64,000 bases of DNA from Phascolomyces articulosus (GCA_025677815.1 JAIXMP010000014.1:620001-684000), one strand, 5' to 3'; numbered from the stretch's first letter, positions 24,556 through 36,613 are shown. Notes: a model not told the origin generated them from the letters alone. Translations and numbers: made by a program.

Positions 24556-24994
24556 TTTCCCTCTATTATATATGCTTCTTCTCTCTTTTTATTTTTAACA
24601 AGAGGAAATAGAGTATGTGTATGTGTGAGAGAGAGGAAGTGAAAAAAATAAAGTGAGAGAAAAAAAAAAAAAAGAGAAAGAAAGAAAAGCGGCTAAGGTT
24701 TTTTTATTAGGAGGCTCAAGGTTTATTGGAAAATAATAAAAAAAAGGGGCCAAAAAAAAAGGCTACACAAAAAATCCAAATAAATTTGAAAATTACGCAT
24801 TGATTATTTTTGTTTTATTATTATCAGTTTTTTAGCACTTTATGCATAGAAATGTTGGTTTTTTGATTTCTGTAAAGAAATGGAGTTAAGGGGATAGAAA
24901 AGCAATGGAAAAGAAGAGTGGATGTATGTATGAATGAAGAGGGGGTGGGGTTGTCAATATGAAGTATGAGTATATAATAAAAGGTTAATATACT
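24556..24994. other. Spacer between IVY1-like gene and RPA1 3' end
   Basis: Holds the IVY1-like 5' region (a purine-rich GA tract at about 24625-24690) and the RPA1 3' region. No gene is seen. Confidence 0.6.
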
Positions 24995-27714
24995 TTAAAG
25001 TGTAAGATTGTCAAGAGCTATAACCATTTCCTTGGCTTCTTGAACATAATCAATCGGGGTTGCTTCCATGATATTGTATTTGATACGGGTTGTATCCTAA
25101 TAACAATCATAAATCAGATCCATGATTTCGATATTCCATTTTGATGATGATCCATATGAATATTTATATAAAAACTTACATTGAAAGTATCAGACTTTGC
25201 TCTCACTTTAAAGTTATAGGTCTTGAAAAGTCCTTCACTCATTGCCTTTGTAAAAGCATCCACATCCGAATCCTTGAGTCGCATCACTTCATTGGCTGAT
25301 TGGCCCACAATAATGGCTGCTGTTTCATCGAATAATTGAACATACAATTGGGCTGTAGCATCTTCGATACTTGCTGTAAGAATGTATCGCCATGTAGGCT
25401 CAGGGAATTGTTTGTTACATTTTTCACAAGCCCAGCCATTTTCATTAGCAACCATCTTCTTTCGACATTCAGGGCAGCCAGGATATGCAGGATTTTCACT
25501 TCGCATGAAAACAACAGTAGCACGTGTAGAAAAGTAATCAGGCTATATATATATATATATATATATATATAAGTTTTCATGATACTCATCCAAAGATATA
25601 TTAATAACAAAAAAAAAGTACCTTTTCACTAGAACCCAAACCATCTTTTTTCACCTTATTAAGTGAAATACGTGTGTTTGCTTGATGGCCAATGGATCCG
25701 GTGCTTTGTGGAGCAAATGAGCTATAAGAAGCATCAGTAGATTGAGAGGCATACCAATGCTTAAGTTTAGTAGTTTCTGGGATATCTGGATTCACCTTGG
25801 CGGAACCACTACTACCCAGTGATAAGGATCGACCACCAAAGTCACCTACACGTAAACCACGGAAAGCAACCACAGGAGCACCACTAGAATCAAATTCTTC
25901 AGCCAACTTGTCCCAAATGGTCAAACGAATTTGTTTTTCGGAATCATCCACTACAACAAGTTCACGTTTCTTGACCTATGAACATAGGTTGTCATTACAT
26001 CCCATCTCGGTTAGTCTATTGTTTTGTTTTTCTAGTGATGATAATAAAAAGTAAAAAAAAAAAAAAAGTTACACGAGGGGACTTACAGGTCGTCCAGTGG
26101 TCTTGGTAACAATTTCTTGAACACCATTGTCATCTCGTACAACAGCAATCATATCAATCGTAGTGTTTGGTTCACAAGATTCAACATCAGCAATACGGAC
26201 AAAGTTATAATTCACCTTGGGAATAGCGACTTCATCAGGGCACTATAAAAAAACCACGTCAGCTCATGTCAAAGATACTCAACATTGCTAAAAAAAAAAA
26301 AAATAAACAAAACACAATTTACCACTTCAATTTCAGTTTGATTTTCAAGTACAAGTTCATATTCACTATCTAAAGTAGAGAATTGTTTACGAGCCATAGT
26401 CACGCGAGCCTTGGAAATATAATAAACCTTGTCTTCTTCAAGGATATGATACAAACGATCCACTTGATCTTTGAATGCCGTAGCTTTGATTTCACCCTAG
26501 AAGATATCATGTATGTACGTTGTGTGAAAAGCCAATTATCTCTATCTATATTTTGAAAAGTCATTCCCTCATGACCAATCCAAGATCCATCCACAAGAGG
26601 ACCTTCAATTAATATAATATTCTTACCGATTTATCAAGCAAATGAACATTGAATAGTTTGCCTTCACCTTTGCTATTATGCCAATGCTTTACTTCAGATT
26701 TTGATGTCACACGAGCCTTAATCGTCCATCTAGTAAATGAAATGGATTATTATCATAATCGTCATCTGATAATAAAAACACAAGCACTCTTTTTTCACTC
26801 CTTATTTTGTTTCCTGACAATAATAAACATTAGCCAAAATACCTGTTTTGGTAAGGATTGAGGCCAGTGATAGGGAACAAGGATGATTCGAGTTGAAAGT
26901 TGGTTCTTCCAGAGGATTGTGCAACAGGTCCACCACTGTTGTTACTGCTGCTAATGGACATGGGAGTAGGTTGTGATCTTTGTTCATTGTTGTTGGTTGT
27001 AGTAGTGGATGATGAAGGAGAGCCACCGTTTTCAATGGATACGGGGTTACCAATCTTTCCACTTTCAGGTTTGCCAAGGACTTCAACATTAAGAATGATC
27101 AAAATTCTATGTTTCCCAAAAAAAAAAAAAGGGTGTGTCAGTTATATTATAAATGTTGACAGTTATATACATCTCCTTCCTTTTTGAGCTGTCATTCTTT
27201 CTCCTTTGTAAAGAAATAAACGTTTTTTTTTTTTACCTTCGACCATTCACTTCATTACAAACAGATCCCATCAATCGAATAACACTCCAACGTTCAAGAG
27301 TATTATTTTCTGCCAATGGATTAGTGTTCGATGACAACATAGCTATTTATAAAAGAATAATATATCGACCATCGTTAGTTGATATATTTGATAAAACTAA
27401 TTGTTATAATGAGCTATAAAACAAAACGTACCTTGCATGAAATGTGCACCATCGGACAAGATCACTCTATAAATTAGAATTGGTTTATTGCATTGAATTA
27501 GAAAAAAAAAAGGATTCGAAAAAAAAATCATGAAAAGACTGCGCATTGGACCCAAAAAAATCTTTTATTTTTACCTGTAACGTGTGCCAGTTCCCGATTG
27601 AACAGCTTTCACATTAATTACTTGTAAAACAGGATGTTCTACACCACTCGTTTCCCCACGAGTATCAAAAAGAGTTTTAATGGCGTTGGGCGTAAGTTCC
27701 ATATCAGTCGTCAT
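24995..27714 (-). CDS. RFA1: Replication protein A large subunit (RPA70/Rfa1)
   Basis: Ten exons, complement of 27714-27575, 27466-27432, 27342-27237, 27106-26843, 26729-26627, 26496-26323, 26242-26087, 25975-25622, 25542-25180 and 25096-24995, give 598 residues with every junction in frame. The N-terminal OB fold (residues 1-~105) begins with the LTPNAIKTLF segment and is followed by a Ser/Asn linker. DNA-binding domain A starts at WTIKARVTSKSEVKHW and domain B near VRIADVESCEPNTTIDM. Domain C (ATVVFMRSENPAYPGCPEC onward) carries the C4 zinc ribbon C-x2-C-x13-C-x2-C. RPA coats single-stranded DNA in replication, repair and recombination. Length matches yeast and animal orthologues (about 600-620 aa). 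MluI-box elements lie upstream. Confidence 0.95.
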
Positions 27715-27718
27715 TTAT

Positions 27719-27734
27719 ATGTGTGTGTGTGTGT
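27719..27734. repeat. (GT)n microsatellite next to the RPA1 start
   Basis: Seven to eight GT units directly upstream (5' side) of the RPA1 ATG, therefore probably in its 5' leader. Confidence 0.8.
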
Positions 27735-27812
27735 ATTGCGTAAAAGAAGAAAAAAAGGTCAAGTTTCAGGTCGCGAGTTTAAAGAAAGCACACCCTTTTT
27801 ATTTTTTTCTGA

Positions 27813-27840
27813 TTTTCGCGTCGCGATATCAAACACGCGT
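27813..27840 (-). promoter_or_regulatory. MCB/E2F-like elements upstream of RPA1
   Basis: A perfect MluI cell-cycle box, ACGCGT, lies at 27835-27840, about 125 bp upstream of the RPA1 ATG. A second site reads ACGCGAAAA on the minus strand at 27821-27813, about 100 bp upstream. In yeasts such sites bind the MBF/SBF complexes that drive G1/S expression of replication genes, including RPA subunits. CG-rich sites stand out in this AT-rich DNA. Function is inferred. Confidence 0.55.
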
Positions 27841-27980
27841 TTTTATTAATCTCCCTCCAAAAAAAAAAAAAAAAAATCCGCAGCATATATTGGACCAAAC
27901 AATAATTTTCTTTTTTTACAAAACACATTAGCTATTGATAAGGATAAGAAAATATTTATTAAAAAATAAAACAGAACATA

Positions 27981-29562
27981 TTAAGTGGTAAGAGAGGATA
28001 TTAAATATTGATAAGCAGAAGTAAGAAGAGGCCGTTGAGTAGTAACTGCATAATATATAGCGACTGCAGCAACAGTTAAAGTAATCGTTGTTGTAATAGT
28101 AAGCGAAGAAGAGGAATTACCGTTGGTTGTATTATTTGGACTATAATTTATTTTCTAAATGTCAGTGAGACTTTATCCTTTTGTATGTGTGCATCTATAA
28201 ATATGAGACAAGGATAGGGTATAGAAAGAATGTTTTACTTACTTTGCAGGTTCGACCAAGTTCATTTCTTGCCAGAAACGTTCGGTAAATAAGGTCTTAC
28301 CCTTCACCTTGGAGATTGCCCAATCACCCAATGCACCCAATGGAGTAAAGATGTAACCTTGTTTCTATATTTGAAAATAAGGAAAATTTAATAAACAACT
28401 ATCCAAGATGATACTTGTGCACACGTACCACAATAGCAATCAATCATATAATAAGTATTTACCTTTCCAAATGTAATAGCCATCAAAAAAGTGGTGTTGG
28501 CTTTATAGTTTTGAGCAGGCTTTTTACCCTTGGTAGCATTCACAATATTTGTAGCTACCACAGTAGCATGATCCTTGGTTCTGGCAGCCATCTTGATTTC
28601 CTTGATATCCGCAATATCACCAGCAACATAAACATTTTCAAATCCAGCAGCATCGACGGCCAATGTTTCGGTGACCTTGACAAATCCCCTATCAGATAAT
28701 GGTAATGTCTCCTTGAGCCATTCAGTTTCAGGGCGCGATCCAAACAATAACATGACCAAATCAGCATTCAATGTTTCTCCTTTACGTGTAGAAAGAGGCT
28801 CCTCCGGAATAAAGACAGATTTCTCCAATTTGGTGGGTAATTCCACAATATCATCCAAAATGACCTTGATATTGTTCTTCTCAACTTTGCGCAAGATTTG
28901 AGCTCTGGGTTTGTCGGGAATACCAGGTTGCAACAATTGCTTTTGATCATGAACCAAAGTGATTTTCTTGTCGGCATATTTTTCACGAATTTCACCAGCA
29001 ACTTCAATACCTGTAGGTCCACCTCCTACAATTATAATGGAATTGGATTTCTTGACAAGGGATTGGATTTCTTGTTGTTCTTTCAGGGCAGCTTCGGCTT
29101 CAAGAGCTTTAACTTTCGCAGGTGTAGGATAACGAATACCAGTAGATAGAACGGCATAAGCAAAAGATAATTCAGTCGAGTTTTCGAATGGCTTATCCAA
29201 ATGAACTTTATTCTTTTCGAGTCGTACGACCGTTGCTTGGACAACAGAATTTTTTTTCATGTCCTTGAAGGTGTGAGAATAGGGAATAATGTTGTTGATA
29301 TGTTCGACAGCTGAACGAGGTCCGCCCACAATATGATAGAAGTAGGATTTCTACATACATAAAATTGATTGAATCAAAAGGTTATTTTTTTTGATCTGGA
29401 CAAATTATTTTTTATTGTTTCGTTCCTGAAATACATAAAACATACCTTGTCAATCAAAATGATTCAATAATTGCTATTGCCAGAAAGACGTTTTTCTAAT
29501 TGTTGAGCAGCACTGACGCCTGCATATCCACCACCGATGATCACAATGTTTTGAGTAGTCAT
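27981..29562 (-). CDS. FSP1/AIFM2-like FAD-dependent NAD(P)H oxidoreductase, with an in-frame TGA at codon 33
   Basis: Exons are complement of 29562-29446, 29350-28463, 28364-28243 and 28140-27981 (429 codons including stop). The N terminus MTTQNIVIIGGGYAGVSAA is the FAD-binding Rossmann motif. NSIIIVGGGPTGIEVAGEI is the second, NAD(P)H-binding motif, and ENVYVAGDIADI is the C-terminal FAD contact. This layout fits AIF-like/FSP1 quinone reductases. In exon 1 codon 33 (29466-29464) is TGA, directly followed by IILIDK, where the family normally has an Arg or Lys before the second strand; one C-to-T change from CGA would explain it. If real, it removes almost the whole enzyme. The last exon adds a Ser/Thr linker and a hydrophobic stretch (ITTTITLTVAAVAIYYAV), a possible tail anchor. 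Confidence 0.8.
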
Positions 29563-30715
29563 AATTGAAGAAAGAGTACCAAAAGGAAAAAGAAGTTAAG
29601 TGTTTTGATCTTGGATCGTAAAAAAAAAATATACAGTGATTAATATATCAAATTTTATAAACAGCGCCAGCAAATGAAAAGAATAGGAGAAATAGGTTGC
29701 GTGTTTCTCCTATTGGATGGATGAACTAATTCCTCCAACTTCCTTGTTGTACAGGAGATTTTAATAGCAAGATATACCGAAAATAGCAAGTGAACGTCAG
29801 CAGGTACCAAAAACATTTAATTGTTCTTTATACTTGAAATCAAAAAATAACTTCTACTACTTACACACAGCAACAAACAATAACTTATAATTCATGCAAA
29901 ATAAACAGAGCTGGCTGAGTGTCCTTTTTTCTTTGTCATTGATTATTAATTCATTATTCATCCCAACTGCTTGATAAGCTTTTTTTTTGGCTTTTAAATA
30001 TTTTTAATTTATGCTAACTACATCAAAAATTTATTATTAGGGTCAGCCCACTTCTTATCCACCACATCCCACCTCATTAAGGACGAAGACTTTTTTCATC
30101 GTTTACTATTAGCACCTTTGATTTATTGTGTCATATATCACGTGTATCATCTCATCATTAACTCTATTATAGATTAAGCTTGTCTCTTTATTATAAGTGC
30201 TTCAAGGTATATGAATATACTCACTTGTGTACCAATTTTGAATCTTTGCTATTTGAACATATTTGTATTCAAATTTATGAATTCTATTGCTGTATAAACA
30301 TATACAGTAGTGCCCCGTTACAGTAATTCATATCTGTACCCTCATTATCTTCACAATATTTTGATCCACGGAGACTAATAAATGCACCAAGAAATAGTGA
30401 AGCATTTCTCGTTAGCTTTCACCCCTCTTTATTTTTACCGAAGATGGATATTTTGGTTGTGAAATCCAAGGGGATCCACTGTAAAGTATTATACACTATT
30501 GTTTTAATCTATTCCACGCTTTTTTACTTTACTTCATCATTTATATACTTTTTACAGAGCCTTTGTTCAGTTTACATATATTATTCAATAATAAATTCCT
30601 TTATGTACTTCCCTTACGGTCATTTTGTTCAAACAAAAAATATATCAAATTTCATTAGGACCTTCATTTTATATATTAACATCATCTCTTCCATCACAAT
30701 GATTCTACTGAAATG
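29563..30715. other. AT-rich intergenic DNA, no supported gene
   Basis: Contains the FSP1-like promoter side, then AT-rich DNA. The 30444-30749 plus-strand frame is hydrophobic and AT-driven, overlaps the decayed HET copy 3 on the other strand, and is not supported. Confidence 0.55.
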
Positions 30716-32334
30716 TCACTCTCCATGTTTTACACATCCAAGGAGGTAAATCGGTGAATGGGAATCCATTAAAATAAGTAGTACAAAACATTCTTCACAG
30801 TATTCACTGAGCGATAATGGTCTACATCTAGTATCATGAGTAGTAGCATAATGTTGGAAACTGTTGTCTCGTTCTTCTTGTGTGTTGGATTGGTGGAAAT
30901 AAGTCATATTTAATGCTGACCATAGTCGCATATTTAAAAACCATTCCATGTGAATGTTGTAATCATTCGCTGTCGTCATGCCCATCCATTCCTTGCCAAT
31001 TGTTCTAGTATTTTGAATTTTTTCCAGTAGGTCCAAAAAGACTTATTGATCTTCTATGGGTACCGAAGAAAAACAACCATATTTGAATCGAGTGATTGGG
31101 ATCCTCCAATAATACTTGTCGTCAGATGCAGCTGCGTATCGTCATCAATAGAATGAAATGAATGAAACAGATTGTCGTTTACAGCAGTGATGATGCGGTA
31201 TGAATTATGTCCCCCACCAACACCCGTCCAGGATGGTAAATTATAATCGCGCATGGTACTTGTTCGTTGTTCATTTCCATTGGGGTATCGATTGGATCCA
31301 AAACATAATACGGAAAATCGTTGTTTATTTTCACCAACTGTCGATAAAATCTATGGAACATTGTTTAAAAACCAATGTCATACGTAGCTGATATAATTGT
31401 CCAGTCGATCAAATGCTTTTGGAAATGTACTGACTAATGCAGATATAATGTCGTGCTTTTTGGCACTGGTGTGAAAATGAGATTCTGCGAATGCTTGATT
31501 GACATTACTAGTTTTCCCATTTTCTTGATTTTTGAAACTAAGTAATGTGATGGATAAGTCATCGAAAAAGGCTGGCACGGTCGTGTTATAAATACTGTGT
31601 CGCCACATGTGTGCATCCGTACCGACAAACAACATACGTTTTAAAGACATTATTTACTCTGACGTCCAAGAATATTTCCACCAATGTAATTCAAACATTT
31701 AGCTAAAAGCATGGTCAATAGCAACAATGCCATTGTATGCATCATAGGTATCAAGATTACTTGGGTCAAAAATATGAATTTCGGGAACATGTGTCAATAT
31801 ATATCACGCTTCGTCATAACTACAATGCATTGCTTGATTTTTTTGGGTATGTATCTCTTTTTTATTCAAGTGACTCATACTTACTTTATCACACCAGGTA
31901 TAATCAATTGGGAAATTCTTGCAAAGTTGCTGAATAAGTTGTTCGTACGTAGCGTGTTGGATGACAGTTACTTCGGATATGTGTTTACACCAAAGAGCAT
32001 ATTTTCCATCTTCTTCTTCAAAAGGCTGTACGCCTTGTTGTGCAATAAAATCTTGATCCACATTGAAGCCTTAAACGATAAAGTTTTTTGCATTGCCGAT
32101 GCAGTCGTATTATCCACTGTCATGGTTTCTTTTTATAATCTCATCAGATTGGTTCCAGGAATAGGAAAGAGTACAGTAACCATGGACATCTTGTGTTACA
32201 GGTACCTTTTTTCCAATCAGATACACGGATAAGTCAAGCAAGGCGATAGTCTCCACCGATGGCGATGAGTCGATAGTTTGTTGTATCTACCAAATTGTTG
32301 ATCTTTGATCACAACAATAATATGTTATATACAT
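30716..32334 (-). pseudogene. HET-domain protein, paralogue 3, heavily decayed
   Basis: Homology to copies 1 and 2 spans the whole length in broken frames. The start at 32334 reads MYITYYCCDQRS and meets a TAG at codon 16. It continues with LIRVSDWKK after another stop, then GYCTLSYSWNQS in a shifted frame. ATYEQLIQQLCKNFPIDYTW with a degraded WCDKVSMSHLNK (in place of WYDKICIDQF) lies at about 31850-31970. SLKRMLFVGTDAHMWRHS is at 31590-31650, MRDYNLPSWTGVGGGH at about 31210-31254, and SLSEYCEECFVLLILMDS at about 30770-30830. At least three nonsense codons and several frameshifts are visible. It is the oldest of the three copies by divergence. Confidence 0.8.
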
Positions 32335-33026
32335 CCTTGTGTCAAACAATGTTCTTCTAATTGAAACCAGAAAATATCTTTTATTACACAGAAACATGGC
32401 AATAACAACAACTTTACATTGAAATTATTCATGTACTACGTACCAGTACAAGTTTGGTTTGCTTTTCCGTTATTATTTTATGATACTCTCTTCTGTTACC
32501 AAATGAATACTATTTTTGATAGTAAGACATATGTTATGGTGTAATAGGTATTGATTATAATTGAGAGATGAAGTTCTTTGAAGAGAGAAGAAATGTAGTT
32601 AAAAAAAAGTAGAAAAGGATAGTCCTATCAATACTTGATAAATAGAGAGAAACAAGTTATCCAAACTACAACTAATTATTTTGCTTTTTAAACTAAGAAG
32701 GTTTAAAGGCTGAGACACTTCATTGGAATGCAAATATTTTAAAAGGACTTACGTATAGGTTCTTGTAGAGACAAATCCAAGTTATATATATAGTCCTTCA
32801 AAAGGCCTTTATGTATTTGGATGGAGAAGAAGTAGTGTAACCTTGTCATTTCTTTCTGCTATAAAATGATTATCTTGAAAGAGATTTTTTGGAGCAGATC
32901 CAAGCACTGTATAACCAATAAAAATGCCGGAATGGTTCCGATGGAGCTTTTATCTAATCCCTTAGCTGATTAATCAAATTCTCTTTCTCTTTCTTTTTTT
33001 TTTTTTTTAATACAACACAATAACAA
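32335..33026. other. Intergenic region between HET copy 3 and NBP35
   Basis: These two genes are divergent, so this spacer should hold both promoters. It contains AT-rich DNA, a CT/T-rich run at about 32982-33008 just before the NBP35 ATG, and no open frame of note. Confidence 0.55.
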
Positions 33027-34284
33027 ATGTCACCTCCTCATTCTGACGAAAACGTACCCGAAAACGCACCTGAACATTGCCCAGTATGTTTTATCTCTTT
33101 CATTTATATTATTTTATATTTAAAATAAGAATCAATACCATGAGACACTAGTTTTTCTATTTATTAACGATCGATTGCAACATCATAGGGAACTGAAAGT
33201 GATCAAGCTGGTAAAGCTTCAGCTTGCGCAGGTTGTCCAAACCAAAATATCTGTGCGACTGCACCCAAAGGTCCCGATCCAGGTATACTTTAATCCATGT
33301 TCAATAATGGGTGCTTTTTCTCTCTAATGATCTAAATAAAAAAAAAAAAAAACTAACAGCTGTTTAAAAAAAATAAAATGTAACTTTTTAGCTATTCCAT
33401 TGATTACGGCTCGCATGTCCTCTGTAAAACACAAAATCTTGATTCTTTCCGGCAAAGGAGGTGTTGGTAAATCAAGTTTCACATCTCAGTTAGCGTTTGC
33501 ATTAGCTCATGATGAAGACAGTGAAGTCGGTGTGATGGATGTAGATATTTGTGGTCCCTCGATCCCTACCATTATGGGTTTGGAAGGTGAACAAATCCAT
33601 CAAAGTAACAGTGGCTGGCAACCTGTGTTTGTCCAAGAAAATTTGGGTGTTATGAGTATTGGATTTATGCTTCCCAACAAAGACGATGCTGTGATTTGGC
33701 GAGGACCTAAAAAGAACGGTCTTATCAAACAATTTTTAAAGGATGTGGATTGGGGAAACTTGGATTTTTTGTTGGTTGATACACCCCCCGGTACATCAGA
33801 TGAACATTTATCGGTAGCAACCTATTTGAAGGAAAGTGGTATTGATGGAGCCATTGTCATTACAACACCACAAGAAGTCGCATTACAAGATGTGCGCAAG
33901 GAAATTGATTTCTGCCGTAAAGTGAATATTCCTGTGTTGGGTATTGTTGAAAATATGTCTGGTTTCGTATGCCCCAATTGTCATGGTGAATCCGTCATTT
34001 TCCCTCCCTCTACAGGCGGCGCAGAACAATTGGCCAAGGAAATGAACATTGAATTGTTGGGTAAAATTCCTTTGGATCCAAGAATTGCAAAGAGTTGTGA
34101 TATGGGTGTTTCATTTATGGATGAATATCCTGATTCTCCGGCATCCACTGCTTATGAAGCTATTATTGATAGTAAGTGCCTCTTTTGTCTATTGTATAAT
34201 GAAGTATCAATTTGGATACAGGGAAAAAGAAGTTGATATTAATCATTTGCATTTAAATTAGAATTACAAGCACATTTCGAATAA
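33027..34284 (+). CDS. NBP35: Cytosolic Fe-S cluster assembly scaffold P-loop ATPase Nbp35
   Basis: Exons 33027-33083, 33189-33282, 33392-34171 and 34262-34284 give 317 residues. The N-terminal extension holds the diagnostic C-x13-C-x2-C-x5-C cluster ligands (Cys18, 32, 35, 41). The deviant Walker [10 protein letters not shown] is at about residues 70-78, [10 protein letters not shown] at about 105, the [14 protein letters not shown] block at about 180, and a C-terminal CPNC pair (about 244 and 247) that binds the bridging [4Fe-4S] cluster. Nbp35 with Cfd1 forms the scaffold that assembles Fe-S clusters for cytosolic and nuclear proteins. The last exon is short. I chose the acceptor at 34260-34261 because it gives a family-like ending (IIDKLQAHFE); an alternative acceptor near 34220 would give a slightly different tail. 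Confidence 0.95.
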
Positions 34285-34593
34285 CTGATTTTTTTTTCCA
34301 TATCAACATAATGATACATCATGATTATAATTAACACAAAAAACTGTAATATATCTCTCTCTTGCTCCCCTTTCCTATATCGTCTTTCTCTCTAATCCTT
34401 CTTCCTTTGTTTGTATATGTATTTATCCATTCTCCAATAAATCTTTTGTTTTTATATTTATGTCTATGAAAAATGGATGATATAAGAAATATACTATTTT
34501 ATTTAAAGGGAGATGTATGTGTGTTTTGCTATGGGGGTATACATATATGTACAAATTTTCTTTTGAAATATGAATCGTATATATAACAACTAA
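34285..34593. other. Spacer between convergent NBP35 and DCAF4-like genes
   Basis: The 3' regions of two convergent genes. AT-rich with AATAAA at about 34436; nothing else seen. Confidence 0.6.
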
Positions 34594-36276
34594 TTAAAAC
34601 GTCAACCAATGGATGCCTGATGATGATGATACCGCTCGAGAGGTGTGATTTATCACTGGTGCAGCAACTACTAATCCTGGTGCACGATTTTGTCGATCTT
34701 CTGGTGCACTTTGCAAATGATTCCATGTATCTGCCATAGGTGGAGGATCATCGATAAACTTGAGCGATTGGACTGGACCTTCTTCACCAAATTTATGTGA
34801 TTCCCAAAACGGTGCTGCCTGTTGTTGACAAGTATCCGACAATGACCAAATCCGTACCCGATGATCATCTCCTGCCAAGGCCAACAATTGACCTGTTACA
34901 TCCACATCACATGCCACTTTTGTACCAGCATCGTTTCGATGTCCTTTGAGCCATCGCAGAGGCCGATTCAATCGTTTATATTTCGGAATATATCGAGTAT
35001 CCCATATAGCCAACGATTCCCCCACATCCACCGCCAATAATCGATACCGATCCAATGCTTTTAAATGTGAAATTGCCAGTGAAGAATGTTGGAAACAAAG
35101 TTGTTTTTGACTATGGATCCGAGGATCAAATAATTTTATATTACTATCACGACACCCGAGCCATGCCACACCAGGTCGATCCGGGATACAAGAACTTGCT
35201 AATATAGAGGCACGGGAAGTGACTCGGCCCAGCACATTAAATGTAGGTGTCAGCATATAAGCGCCCGTATCACATCCAACAACGATCGAATGGTTCATAT
35301 CATCCACCGAACATGTCCAGAAATTATTGCGTCGCAATGAAAATATACAGTCTTTGATGATGGTTGTCTCGGAATTATTGTTGCTGTCTATTATCACTGG
35401 TATATTATTTCGATTGGATGGTGTTGTGATATAATTGTTATGTTGATCACGTAAAAATGCAGCGAGTTCTTGATCCATTTCCGCCAGACGTGGCATTGTG
35501 ATTCGCCATAATTGTGCCTTACTATCTTGAGAACTCATTTCTGTCGTTCCATAGAGAGGCTGTCGCCATTCATCCTCCTGGTATCTCACCAACTGACGAC
35601 CTAGATGAAGTGATGTGATGTCAGCACCCGTATGAGCCGGGAAGTGAGTATTCCACATGGTGAAGAATGGATCGCATTGATATTTAAATCGCATAGGACA
35701 TCGTTGTGGATAACAAATGACTGCATCGCCTTGATGAAAATCCATACAGCATGCTCGCGATAAAGGTGATCCAGGAAGGTTCAGTCGATTGGTGGTATGC
35801 AAATTTTTGTATAAAGCGCGTAGACCCGTATTCATCGTCGTATTGTTGTTATCAAACGCCATCGAGGATGTTGACGCTAAAGGCTGCATGTTGCTATTTT
35901 TAAGGCGAATAATATGACGTGTCATAATCTTGTTACATAAACGTCGCGAACGAAGATACGCCAAAACGTTCTGATCGCATAATGAATTAGGTAGAGGTGG
36001 AGGTTTGAATCGCGATTTCTTGCCATTGTCGATTTTTCTAATTCTATTTTGCTCTGCTTCTTGTTTTCTTTTTTTAATGGAAGCTAAACTGTGTGGACCC
36101 GAAGGCATAATCTTGAAAAATCGTTTCTTGACCTCATCGAAATAATAACCCGGAATCTCTTGCATAGTTTTCAAAGTGCATAAAGGAAAATCGAAAGTCT
36201 TTTTTTTCACTATTCGAAAATTGGCTCGGCGATGGTGACTGTATACACTTACATCAATCGGAGCTAGAGCCACCAT
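34594..36276 (-). CDS. WD40 protein, DCAF4 (WDR21)-like CUL4 adaptor
   Basis: A single-exon frame of 560 residues from MVALAPIDVSVYSHHRR. Near residue 42 it reads IPGYYFDEVKKRFFKIMPSG, the signature with which DCAF4/WDR21 proteins begin, followed by a basic Lys/Arg-rich coil. From about residue 190 there are WD40-type blades: FWTCSVDDMNHSIVVGCDTG, VAWLGCRDSNIKLFDPR (about 383), LLAVDVGESLAIWDTRY (about 427), WLKGHRNDAGTKVACDVDVT and LALAGDDHRVRIWSLSD (about 477). IWDTR is a WDxR (DWD-box) motif used by DCAF proteins to dock on DDB1, so a substrate-receptor role in CUL4 ubiquitin ligase is a reasonable inference. Target unknown. The gene is intronless while its neighbours have introns. Confidence 0.75.
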   Translation of the reverse strand: MVALAPIDVSVYSHHRRANFRIVKKKTFDFPLCTLKTMQEIPGYYFDEVKKRFFKIMPSGPHSLASIKKRKQEAEQNRIRKIDNGKKSRFKPPPLPNSLCDQNVLAYLRSRRLCNKIMTRHIIRLKNSNMQPLASTSSMAFDNNNTTMNTGLRALYKNLHTTNRLNLPGSPLSRACCMDFHQGDAVICYPQRCPMRFKYQCDPFFTMWNTHFPAHTGADITSLHLGRQLVRYQEDEWRQPLYGTTEMSSQDSKAQLWRITMPRLAEMDQELAAFLRDQHNNYITTPSNRNNIPVIIDSNNNSETTIIKDCIFSLRRNNFWTCSVDDMNHSIVVGCDTGAYMLTPTFNVLGRVTSRASILASSCIPDRPGVAWLGCRDSNIKLFDPRIHSQKQLCFQHSSLAISHLKALDRYRLLAVDVGESLAIWDTRYIPKYKRLNRPLRWLKGHRNDAGTKVACDVDVTGQLLALAGDDHRVRIWSLSDTCQQQAAPFWESHKFGEEGPVQSLKFIDDPPPMADTWNHLQSAPEDRQNRAPGLVVAAPVINHTSRAVSSSSGIHWLTF

Positions 36277-36613
36277 TTGTCAACATTGTGTTTATCTTTC
36301 TATAAATTATAAATAATGATACAAAATACGTTGATGGCTTGTTAGTATATTTATATTATCTTTTATGCTTTTATCATATACACAATAATTATTTTCCTGT
36401 ATTGAATCAAATGCTACTTATCGTCTTAAAATATGAAGATGAGAATAGAATAATGTAGTAAAGTAATGAAATGAAATCGAGTAGGACGACATGGATGGAC
36501 AACAAGGAAGGTAGGGCCAGCGCAGACAAAGCGAAAGAAGAAGGATGGAGAAGGCGTGAGGAGGAACTATCTATCCTCTTTCCTTTTTATACCTTTAGAT
36601 TTGTTTTATTATC
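36277..36613. other. Upstream region of the DCAF4-like gene
   Basis: AT-rich DNA followed by a purine-rich, GC-richer patch (about 36470-36570) with no recognisable coding content, ending at the foldback element. Confidence 0.5.

Noticed and set aside
26510..26626. Open minus-strand stretch inside an RPA1 intron as an extra exon
   Set aside because: Removing it keeps the OB-fold sequence continuous (LLDKSGEIKATAF), as in other RPA70 proteins.
34200..34261. Alternative last exon of NBP35 ending in HLHLN
   Set aside because: The acceptor at 34260-34261 gives an ending closer to known Nbp35 proteins; the other remains possible but less likely.
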